DNA from: Polycyclovorans sp.
GTDB taxonomy: Bacteria > Pseudomonadota > Gammaproteobacteria > Nevskiales > Nevskiaceae
Direction: 5' to 3'
DNA: 64,000 bases
NCBI GenBank assembly: GCA_002706265.1
Contig: PAKU01000016.1
Span: forward strand, 1-64,000
The notes under the pieces are model-generated. The model was not told where the DNA came from. It searched no databases and worked only from the letters and a program-made list of their open reading frames with translations. Below are positions 36,823 to 47,508 of the stretch, one piece after another. The first letter of the stretch is position 1, and the number at the start of each line of letters is the position of its first letter. A program made the translations under genes and the position numbers.

Positions 36823-37598
36823 CACTCGACTGGTGCCCTGGCATCCGCGAAGCGTGCAGCCACTGGCGCGACGCGCCGATGCTGCAGCACACGTTCGTTG
36901 CCCTCGAAGCCAGCCTGCGAGACGGGAGTGATGTCGTCATTGATGCTTCAAAAGGCCTCGTCGAATGCGTTTGTCAGTTAATTATCGATGAGCTCGATAA
37001 TCCCAAGTCACCGCTGAAACCGCAAAAGAGCGATGTTCCGATAACCGAGTGGTTTTCAGTCGCGATCCGAGTGCTGCGGCTGGGTGATGTTCGACATAGA
37101 AAGTTTGCTGATTTCATCAAGCACCATAACGGACTGGCAGAGTCTCTGCGGATCCTCCGTAATGACGCAGGCCCGGCAAGTCACGGAAAAGACGGCTTCA
37201 TTCAGGCTTTGACTAGCCATCACCGCAGAGCCGCTGTACTGGCTGCCGATTCAATCGTAGCTTTTTTGCACCACGCCTATCTGGATACGCAACTCAATCC
37301 GACCATTTCACGTGAACCATGGGATCGATTCGAGAAAGAGAACGCCCTCATCGATGCCCAAGTGGGTCTCGCCGTTGAGACCGATGACGAGGGCGTGCCC
37401 AGCCTTCGGTTTCTGCTGCCGGGCGGCGATGTGCTGCCGCTGACTATCGAAGTCAGCCGCTTGTTGTATCAGCTCGACCGGGAGGCCTACGTGGAGGCGT
37501 TGAATGCTGCACGCAGCGCCAACAGCGACGAGCTGGCCGATGCGAGTCAGATGTCACTGTCGAGTACCGAGGCACTTGATCACCAGGAATTCCCGTGA
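36819..37598 (+). CDS. Abi_C-type (abortive infection C-terminal) protein
   Basis: The 259-residue protein contains the pattern typical of the Abi_C domain: GLVECVCQLIIDELD, then FIKHHNGLAESLRILRND directly followed by AGPASHGKDG (RN..G...HG, near residue 113), and RRAAVLAADSIVAFL. The conserved Arg-Asn and His-Gly recall HEPN-like RNase sites, although spacing differs from the classical Rx4-6H. The C-terminal 80 residues are unassigned. ATG 36819 overlaps the 302-residue gene, and its stop overlaps the GTG of the DUF262 gene. A toxin or abortive-infection effector role is inferred from the family and the location. Confidence 0.75.
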   Translation: MTLDWCPGIREACSHWRDAPMLQHTFVALEASLRDGSDVVIDASKGLVECVCQLIIDELDNPKSPLKPQKSDVPITEWFSVAIRVLRLGDVRHRKFADFIKHHNGLAESLRILRNDAGPASHGKDGFIQALTSHHRRAAVLAADSIVAFLHHAYLDTQLNPTISREPWDRFEKENALIDAQVGLAVETDDEGVPSLRFLLPGGDVLPLTIEVSRLLYQLDREAYVEALNAARSANSDELADASQMSLSSTEALDHQEFP

Positions 37599-39697
37599 AA
37601 GCCACCGAAGCGAAGTTGCTGGACTTTCTGAAGAAATCCCCGCAGTTCATCATCCCGATCTACCAGCGCACGTACTCGTGGAGTTCGCCGCAGTGCCAGC
37701 AACTGTGGGACGACATCCTGCGCGCTGGTAGCCAGGACGCCATCGGTGGCCATTTCATCGGCTCGGTCGTCTATATCGAGCAGGGTCTATATCAGGTGTC
37801 CAGCCAGTCGCCCTTGCTGGTAATCGACGGGCAGCAACGCCTCACTACCGCCATGCTGATCATCGAGGCGCTGTGTCGTCACCTAGGTGATGGCGAACCC
37901 ATCGACGGGTTCTCTTCAAAAAAGCTGCGCAACTACTATTTGCTCAACCCTCTGGAAGACGGCGAGCGCGGCTTCAAGCTGCTGCTGACGCAAACCGATA
38001 GGGACAGCCTGCTGGCCCTACTGCGCCAGAAGCCGCTACCGGCCCAGCCCTCGCTGCGCATTCAGGAGAACTTCGCGTTCTTCGAGCAACAGGTGAAGGC
38101 GCTGACCGACTTGACGCCACTGTGTCGGGGACTGGCCAAGTTGCTCATTGTGGACATTGCCCTCAGCCGCGAGCAGGACAATCCGCAGCTGATTTTCGAG
38201 AGCATGAATTCCACCGGACGGGCACTCAGCCAGGCGGATCTGATTCGGAATTTCGTGCTGATGGGGCTGGAGCCGTCCCACCAGACCCGCCTATACGAGG
38301 ACCATTGGCGGCCAATGGAGGTGGCCTTCGGGCAAGAAGGTTACGGCGAGCACTTCGATTGGTTCATGCGCCACTACCTCACGGTGCGAACCGGAGAGCT
38401 ACCGAAGATCGGCGATGTGTACGAAGCCTTCAAGACCTTCGCCCGCGCGCCTGAGCAAGCGGCGGCCGGGGTGGATGCGCTGGTGGCCAATATCCACACC
38501 TTCGGTACTTATTACTGCGCCATGGCCCTAGGGCAAGAGACCGACAAGGTGCTGGCCGAAGCTTTTCAGGATTTGCGCGAGTTGAAGGTGGATGTGGCTT
38601 ACCCCTTCCTGCTACAGCTCTATGACGACTACGCAAATGCCCGACTGAACAAGGACGATTTCGTTTCTGCGGTGCGGCTGGTGGAGGCCTATGTGTTCCG
38701 GCGTGCCGTGTGCGCCATCCCCACAAACTCGCTGAACAAGACCTTCGCAAATTTCAGTCGGACGCTGAAGAAGGAACGGTACCTGGAAAGCATTCAGGCT
38801 CATTTTTTGAGCCTGCCGTCCTATCGACGCTTCCCCAACGATGAGGAGTTCAAGCGGGAGTTGAGCGTGCGTGACCTGTACAACTTCCGCAGCCGCAGCT
38901 ACTGGCTGCGTCGGCTGGAGAACCAGGGCCGGAAGGAACGGGTGCCGGTAGATGAATACACCATCGAACACATCCTTCCCCAGAACGAAAACCTCTCGGC
39001 CAAGTGGCGTCAGGCACTGGGTCCAGAGTGGCAGCGCGTGCAGGCGAGCTGGTTGCACACCCTCGGCAATCTGACGCTCACGGGCTACAACGCGGAGTAC
39101 AGCGACCGCCCCTTTGAGGAAAAGCGCGACATGCAGGGCGGCTTCAGACAAAGCCCACTTCGCCTCAATGAGGGATTGGGTGCGTTGGAAGTCTGGGACG
39201 AGGCGGCGATTCAAGCCCGAGCACACCGGCTTGCAGAGCAAGCAGCGAGTGTCTGGCGAGCCCCTTCATTGCAAGCGGAGGTGCTCGCAGCCTATCGGCA
39301 GCCATCGCCGTCCAACACCAGTTACGACCTCACCCATCACCCGCAGCTAGCAACAGGATCTCCGATGCGCGTCTTGTTCGAGTCGCTACGCAAGGAGGTC
39401 ATGGCGCTAGACCCCGGTGTAACCGAAGAGGTGCTCAAGCTCTATGTCGCCTTCAAGGCTGAGACCAACTTCGTTGACGTGGTGCCGCAGAAGAGTCGAT
39501 TGCTTCTCATTCTGAATTTAGCCTTCCACGAGCTCCATGATCCACGGGGGCTGGCTAGAGACATCACCAACCTGGGCCGCTGGGGCAACGGTGATGTGGA
39601 GGTCGGATTAAATGCTGCGGCCGAATTGCCATATGTCATGGGCCTGGTACGCCAGGCGTTCGAGAAGCAAATGGGCAATGGCGGAGGTGGGAGTTGA
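37595..39697 (+). CDS. GmrSD-like DUF262/DUF1524 protein with DUF5655-like C terminus
   Basis: The 700-residue protein has an N-terminal DUF262 (ParB/Srx-like NTPase) domain with FIIPIYQRTYSW (about 18-29) and VIDGQQRLTTAML (about 76-88), the QR and DGQQR motifs. A helical linker leads to a DUF1524 HNH nuclease-like region with VDEYTIEHILPQNENL (near 452-467) and HTLGNLTLTGYNAEYS (near 488-503). The last 110 residues (VLFESLRKEVMAL..., from about 591) resemble DUF5655. GmrSD enzymes are type IV restriction systems that attack phage DNA with glucosylated hydroxymethylcytosine. GTG 37595 overlaps the Abi_C stop (GTGA). Confidence 0.9.
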   Translation: MKATEAKLLDFLKKSPQFIIPIYQRTYSWSSPQCQQLWDDILRAGSQDAIGGHFIGSVVYIEQGLYQVSSQSPLLVIDGQQRLTTAMLIIEALCRHLGDGEPIDGFSSKKLRNYYLLNPLEDGERGFKLLLTQTDRDSLLALLRQKPLPAQPSLRIQENFAFFEQQVKALTDLTPLCRGLAKLLIVDIALSREQDNPQLIFESMNSTGRALSQADLIRNFVLMGLEPSHQTRLYEDHWRPMEVAFGQEGYGEHFDWFMRHYLTVRTGELPKIGDVYEAFKTFARAPEQAAAGVDALVANIHTFGTYYCAMALGQETDKVLAEAFQDLRELKVDVAYPFLLQLYDDYANARLNKDDFVSAVRLVEAYVFRRAVCAIPTNSLNKTFANFSRTLKKERYLESIQAHFLSLPSYRRFPNDEEFKRELSVRDLYNFRSRSYWLRRLENQGRKERVPVDEYTIEHILPQNENLSAKWRQALGPEWQRVQASWLHTLGNLTLTGYNAEYSDRPFEEKRDMQGGFRQSPLRLNEGLGALEVWDEAAIQARAHRLAEQAASVWRAPSLQAEVLAAYRQPSPSNTSYDLTHHPQLATGSPMRVLFESLRKEVMALDPGVTEEVLKLYVAFKAETNFVDVVPQKSRLLLILNLAFHELHDPRGLARDITNLGRWGNGDVEVGLNAAAELPYVMGLVRQAFEKQMGNGGGGS

Positions 39698-39812
39698 TTG
39701 CTCAGATGCCCATGAGGGGGTCGGTGGGTCGAACCAGCCATTTGGTTAGAAGGCGCGGGCAGAACACCCTTATGGCCGCTCGGGAGGAGTATTTGGCGCC
39801 GACCAACGGAGA

Positions 39813-40847
39813 GTGCGCCTGATGGGCAGTGGATACACGCCTCCCTGCACTCTCACCCCTGCCATCGTGAACCTCGCGGCGCGGATCGGCGAGGTAGTCG
39901 GTCGCCATTCAGTAACTTTGGGCATCGAGCGTGACTTGAGGCTGCGCCGTATCAACCGCATCCGCACCATTCAGGGCTCGCTGGCTATCGAGGGCAACAC
40001 GCTGAGTGAGGCGCAGATCACGGCGATCCTCGACGGCAAGCTGGTGATCGCGCCGCCGCGTGAGATTCAGGAGGCGCGCAATGCGCTGAAGGCCTACGAG
40101 CGGATGCCGCAGTGGCAGCCTCACCGGCAGGCCGACTTGCTGGCCGCGCATCAGGTTTTGATGGCCGGGCTGGTGGATGACGCCGGACGCTGGCGCAGCG
40201 GCGGCGTAGGAGTAATGGCGGGCGATCAGGTGCTGCACATGGCGCCGCAGGCGGACCGTGTGCCGGGGCTGATAGCGCACCTGCTCGGGTGGCTGGGCGA
40301 CACCGACGCCCACCCACTGATCGCCAGCGCGGTTTTCCACTATGAATTTGAGTTCATCCACCCGTTCAGTGACGGCAACGGCCGCATGGGACGGCTCTGG
40401 CAGACGCTCATCCTTTCCCGCTGGAACCCGCTGTTTGCGGACCTGCCGGTGGAGAGCCTGGTGTTCGCGCATCAGGCCGACTACTACCGGGTAATTCAGG
40501 CCAGCACCCAGCAGTCGGACGCGGCGCCCTTTGTCACCTTCATGCTGGAGCGGATTCTGGAGGCCTTCACGGCCCTGACCCCGCAAGAAGCCCCGCAGGT
40601 GACCCCGCAAGTTGCCGCCTTGCTGGCACAGGTGCGTGGCGAGATGAGCCGACAAACCCTGCAGCACGCCCTGGGACTGGCGGACCGGGAGCACTTCCGC
40701 AAGGCCTATCTGGCGCCTGCGCTGGCCCAGAAGCTGATCGAGATGACCCAGCCCGACAAGCCCAACAGCCGAAGCCAACGATACCGCCTGACTGAAAGTG
40801 GCCGGTTGGCGCTGCAGGCCCTGCAACGCAATGAGGCACAACCCTGA
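39813..40847 (+). CDS. Fic-family adenylyltransferase with N-terminal inhibitory motif
   Basis: Fic enzymes usually transfer AMP to Tyr, Thr or Ser of targets. The 344-residue protein has the complete core HPFSDGNGRMGRLW (from about residue 183) and an N-terminal inhibitory helix motif SLAIEGN (from about 56) of the (S/T)xxxE(G/N) type, making it class II. The N terminus (TLTPAIVNLAARIGEVVGR) and a C-terminal winged-helix-like region (SRQTLQHALGLADREHFRK) match Fic/DOC proteins of the DUF4172-less type. The gene lies 115 bp after the GmrSD-like gene, with a modest GGAG upstream. It is probably part of the same defence string, but no direct functional link is shown. Confidence 0.93.
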   Translation: MRLMGSGYTPPCTLTPAIVNLAARIGEVVGRHSVTLGIERDLRLRRINRIRTIQGSLAIEGNTLSEAQITAILDGKLVIAPPREIQEARNALKAYERMPQWQPHRQADLLAAHQVLMAGLVDDAGRWRSGGVGVMAGDQVLHMAPQADRVPGLIAHLLGWLGDTDAHPLIASAVFHYEFEFIHPFSDGNGRMGRLWQTLILSRWNPLFADLPVESLVFAHQADYYRVIQASTQQSDAAPFVTFMLERILEAFTALTPQEAPQVTPQVAALLAQVRGEMSRQTLQHALGLADREHFRKAYLAPALAQKLIEMTQPDKPNSRSQRYRLTESGRLALQALQRNEAQP

Positions 40848-40887
40848 TGGCCTTGTGCACCAGACCTTGGCGGCAGTGGGGACTCCC

Positions 40888-41850
40888 GTGACCCCAGTCA
40901 AGCCATGGCAATCGTTTGCCAATCAGTTACGCGTTCTTCAGCAGCGTGGCCTTGTAGTCGATGACGAAACCGGCGCGCTGAATTACCTCGCCCGGATCGG
41001 CTATTACGGCCTAAGTGGTTACTGGTACCCGCTTAGGGTGATCGACAAGGCCGCCTCTGCCTCCGCCCATCGACCCGTTCGCCTGGATGCCTTTGTAGCG
41101 GGCAGCCGCTTCGAAGACGTCGTGCGACTGTACGTGTTCGACAAGAAGCTGCGCCTGTTGGCGTTAGATGCCCTAGAACGTATCGAGATGGCAGTGCGGG
41201 TGGATGTTGCCCATCTGTTGGGTCAGCGCGATCCATGCGCCCATGAGAACCCCGCTTGCTTACACGGAAATTTCACCAAACGTTCGATCACCCGCGGACC
41301 TGATCGCGGCAAGACAGCACACCAAGTGTGGCTCGCGAAGTACCGGAATCTGCTGGATCGCGCTCGGCGAGAACCCTTTGTTGTCCACCACCAGCAGGCT
41401 TACGGTGGACGGATCCCCATATGGGCCGCCATCGAGGTTTGGGATTTCGGATTGCTGTCCAAGCTCTTCGCTGGGATGCAGTTCGCCGATCAGCTGGTCA
41501 TCGCGAAGAAATACGGGGCGGTTGACGGCCGAGCTTTTGCCAACTGGCTGCGAAGTTTGAACTTCATGCGCAACGTGGCGGCTCACCACAGCCGCCTTTG
41601 GAACATCAACATGCTGGAGCCGTCGCCGGTGCCGCACGGATGGCCCGCGTTGAATAACACACGACCGTTCCTGTATTTCAGCCTGATGCAGCAGTTTCTT
41701 CGCGTTATCTGCCCAAACTCCACTTGGGGCCAGCGTTTCGTGTCACTGCTCCAGAGCGACTTCCCGAATCTTGATGCGCAGGGCGTCACGCTCGCTGATC
41801 TGGGAGTTTTCAACGGCTGGGGGGAGTGGACGTTATGGACGCACAAATGA
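40888..41850 (+). CDS. Abi_2 (AbiD/AbiF-like) abortive infection protein
   Basis: The 320-residue product matches the Abi_2 family, founded on lactococcal AbiD and AbiF. It starts PWQSFANQLRVLQQRGLVVD and contains YLARIGYYGLSGYWYPLR, VRLYVFDKKLRLLALDALER, IEMAVRVDVAHLLG and IWAAIEVWDFGLLSKLF. The C-terminal half has LRSLNFMRNVAAHHSRLWN, with the R....H pattern seen in HEPN-like RNases. The start is uncertain: GTG 40888 behind GTGGGGA is preferred, but GTG 40855 and 40876 are in frame. It follows fic by 40 bp and precedes hsdR. Confidence 0.9.
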   Translation: MTPVKPWQSFANQLRVLQQRGLVVDDETGALNYLARIGYYGLSGYWYPLRVIDKAASASAHRPVRLDAFVAGSRFEDVVRLYVFDKKLRLLALDALERIEMAVRVDVAHLLGQRDPCAHENPACLHGNFTKRSITRGPDRGKTAHQVWLAKYRNLLDRARREPFVVHHQQAYGGRIPIWAAIEVWDFGLLSKLFAGMQFADQLVIAKKYGAVDGRAFANWLRSLNFMRNVAAHHSRLWNINMLEPSPVPHGWPALNNTRPFLYFSLMQQFLRVICPNSTWGQRFVSLLQSDFPNLDAQGVTLADLGVFNGWGEWTLWTHK

Positions 41851-41998
41851 AAACCGACGCGTGCACTGGGTGCAGAGGCGCCGGTCGTATTGAGATAGAG
41901 GTTATATCTCACCAGCGGCCCACGTCAACCAACCCTCTGTCGACATCCTTGGCGCAACGACGAACGGCGTTGCGCAACCACCTGATCGGGAAAAGATA

Positions 41999-45196
<3,198 letters not shown>

Positions 45197-45495
45197 TACG
45201 CCTGCTCTGGGGAAGCGATCTGGTGCGGCGACTTTCGCATGCGAAACTTTTCAAGCGGCCTGGCCCTAATCGGATTCTGTGTTCGGCAATTCAGGTTCCG
45301 CTCAACGCGCAGCGCTGCCAACCCACCGGAGCGAGACGCATTTGGCGGCAATTCTCGGTAACAATCGCGGAACAATCCGGGGGTCCCCCGCCGAGCGCGA
45401 ACGACCGCTAACGTACTGATATGTAAGGCTTACAGCGTGCTCCAACGTATCACTACAATTCGTTATCATTCAGCGCGTTACCGCGTGACGCCCTA
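45197..45495. other. Intergenic stretch at right end of island
   Basis: No gene is recognised. A perfect 14-bp palindrome TTTCGCATGCGAAA lies at 45233-45246, shortly after the hsdR stop. The last 90 bases are AT-richer and run into the tRNA fragment. No integrase gene is present here or elsewhere in the island. Confidence 0.5.
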
Positions 45496-45541
45496 ACTCA
45501 TAATCCTTTGGTTGTCGGTTCAAGTCCGACAGGGCCCACCA
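45496..45541 (+). other. 3' fragment of tRNA-Met(CAT), probable attachment-site scar
   Basis: From the anticodon loop (CTCATAA, anticodon CAT at 45499-45501) to the terminal CCA at 45541, this matches the 3' part of a tRNA. The T-stem GTCGG/CCGAC flanks TTCAAGT, and the acceptor strand AGGGCCC is followed by ACCA. The expected 5' parts (GGGCCCT acceptor strand, D-arm, 5' anticodon stem) are absent upstream. Such 3' tRNA fragments are left by integrases that use tRNA genes as attachment sites. Confidence 0.82.
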
Positions 45542-45606
45542 GTTCACCGTTGCACCCCATCGTCGCGCCGGTTGTGTCGGGCGTCGGGCGTCGGGGCGTA
45601 CCTACC

Positions 45607-45636
45607 AAAAAGGCCGCCCGGAAGGCGGCCTTTTTG
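45607..45636. terminator. Bidirectional terminator after the DUF1302 gene
   Basis: AAAAAGGCCGCC pairs with GGCGGCCTTTTT around a 5-nt loop. It lies just beyond the stop of the minus-strand DUF1302 gene and also just after the tRNA fragment, so it may have ended the original tRNA transcript too. Confidence 0.88.
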
Positions 45637-45656
45637 GGTTGCCACGGACAGGCCCT

Positions 45657-47468
45657 TCAGAAGGCGTAGCGGATGGCGGCCTGGGCGAAGTCGCGGTCAC
45701 GCAGTTGGTTCTGCTGGCCGCCGCCGGTGAACACCGTGTAGCCAAGGTCAAGCTGCCATTGCCCGAGGTACTCGAATGCGACGCCGGCCTGAACCTGCTG
45801 GCGGCCTTCGACGTAGTTGCCCAGCGGTGAGGGCGTGACGCCGTTGACGTCGTGGTCGAAGCGCAGCGCCGGCCGCATGGCAAAGCGCCCGAAAACGTTG
45901 TTGTACGTGGCTTGCAAGGCGATGCGATACCCCCACGAGGTGGGCGTTGCGTACTGGCCCTGCTCAACGGGGAGGCCTTGCGCGGCGGCCACCGCAGGAT
46001 TGCCGGGCAGCGGCGTCCCGGGTGCTTCGTAGCGCAGCGTCGCGCTCTCGGGCAGGCCATGCACGAGCGTGGCGCCAACCTCGGTGATCAGCAGCAGGCT
46101 GTCGGCCCCCGGCAGCACGCCGGGCGGAAACTGCTTCAGCGCCGAGGCGTTGAAGTTGCTCACGTCATGCCGCCGCCAGCCGCGAATGTACTGGTTGCCC
46201 AGGGAGGTTGGAAACGGCACGTTGTTCCCTGGCGTGATCTGGTTGAAGCCACCAAGGCCGGCCAGCAGCAATTCCACGTCGTCGAGTTGCAGCGGTTGAT
46301 CCACTTTCATGCTGTATTCGCCCTGCACGGCGCTGCCGAACGGGCCGGGCATGGAGAACGAGGCGCCATACATCTGGATGTCTTCGGGATACTCGATGAG
46401 GAAGGCCGACGACTGGGTGCTGGCGGTGCCGTCGGTCCGCGAGATGGCAGAGAGCAGCGGCAGGCGGCTGTGATAGTTGGTGGCGTAGACGCCCACCGAG
46501 GTGCCGCCCATGGCGTCGGTGTAGAAATGCAGCGCGCCGCCGTACTGGCCGCTGTCGCTGGCCTCGCGGTCTGGCGCGCGGGGAATCGAGCTGCCAAACG
46601 GCACGCAGTTGGCGCCCGCCACCGGTGGGGCTGCGCAGCCCGTGAGCGCTGGGGCGTTCTCGGTGACGCGGCCGAAGCCAATGTTGGCGCGGGTGCCGCC
46701 CTCGCCCACGAAGTCGTTGGTCGAGAAGAAGGTGCCCGAGGCAAACGGCACGGTCTTTTCCCACTGCAGTTGGTAGAAGCCCTCGATGCGAATGCTTTGG
46801 GTCAAATCGATGGACGCCCACAGATTGTTGGACGGGATGAAGACCTCTTCGAGATCGGCGCCCGGCACCCCGGCCCGGTTGGCATTGGCGGCCAGAATGG
46901 CGTTGAGGCCGTTCTGAATGAACGTGGACTCACCCCAGTTCAACACCTGCCGGCCGATGCGCCAGGCCAATGGCCGGCCGAAGACATCGAAGCTGGAGCT
47001 GAGGTGCAGGTCGAGAACTTCGGCGTAGCGGCCCACCTCGCCGCGAACATCGGCCTCCTTGCGGTCCAGTTCGGCGAGGCTGGCCTCGCGGCCGGGACCG
47101 TAATCTGACCTCCGGAAGTTTTCACCCTGCAGGTTGACCAGATCAGCGCCGAATCCGCCCCGGGCGAACAGGGTGAACGCGCCGGCTTCAAGGGTAAGGT
47201 TGGTCAGCAGTTTCACCGGCGCCGACACCAGATCACCGGCGCTGTCGAACTCCTTGTTGGCGTCGTCCGAGTTGGTTGAGAACGCGGTGCCGCCGTTGGC
47301 GATGCCCAGCAGATTGGCCTGGGGGTCCTGGGTGCGAACCGCCACGCCGGCCGACAGGCGATTGTCGATTGAGCCGCGCACGCTGCCCAGCTCGAAGGGG
47401 GTGGCCATTGCGGCGGGGGAGGCGGCCGCGAGCAGGGTGGCGACGGTACAAGCCATGGCTGATTTCAT
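45657..47468 (-). CDS. DUF1302-family outer membrane protein
   Basis: The 603-residue product has a signal peptide (MKSAMACTVATLLAAASPAAMA) and a long beta-strand-rich body ending in IRYAF, with the C-terminal Phe typical of outer membrane barrels. DUF1302 features include ELGSVRGSIDNRLSAGVAVR near the N terminus, IGRQVLNWGESTFIQNGLN and LQWEKTVPFASGTFFS. The start ATG 47468 follows AGAGGAACGGATC; the frame stays open upstream without family similarity. It is the second gene after a surface lipase, 40 bp away. A transport or envelope role connected with lipid or hydrophobic substrates is inferred. Confidence 0.9.
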   Translation of the reverse strand: MKSAMACTVATLLAAASPAAMATPFELGSVRGSIDNRLSAGVAVRTQDPQANLLGIANGGTAFSTNSDDANKEFDSAGDLVSAPVKLLTNLTLEAGAFTLFARGGFGADLVNLQGENFRRSDYGPGREASLAELDRKEADVRGEVGRYAEVLDLHLSSSFDVFGRPLAWRIGRQVLNWGESTFIQNGLNAILAANANRAGVPGADLEEVFIPSNNLWASIDLTQSIRIEGFYQLQWEKTVPFASGTFFSTNDFVGEGGTRANIGFGRVTENAPALTGCAAPPVAGANCVPFGSSIPRAPDREASDSGQYGGALHFYTDAMGGTSVGVYATNYHSRLPLLSAISRTDGTASTQSSAFLIEYPEDIQMYGASFSMPGPFGSAVQGEYSMKVDQPLQLDDVELLLAGLGGFNQITPGNNVPFPTSLGNQYIRGWRRHDVSNFNASALKQFPPGVLPGADSLLLITEVGATLVHGLPESATLRYEAPGTPLPGNPAVAAAQGLPVEQGQYATPTSWGYRIALQATYNNVFGRFAMRPALRFDHDVNGVTPSPLGNYVEGRQQVQAGVAFEYLGQWQLDLGYTVFTGGGQQNQLRDRDFAQAAIRYAF

Positions 47469-47508
47469 GATCCGTTCCTCTAGGTGGGGGGCGTGCCGAC
47501 GGCGCTGA

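Noticed and set aside
45465..45541. A complete tRNA-Met gene
   Set aside because: The 5' acceptor strand, D-arm and 5' anticodon stem are absent, so only a 3' fragment is supported.
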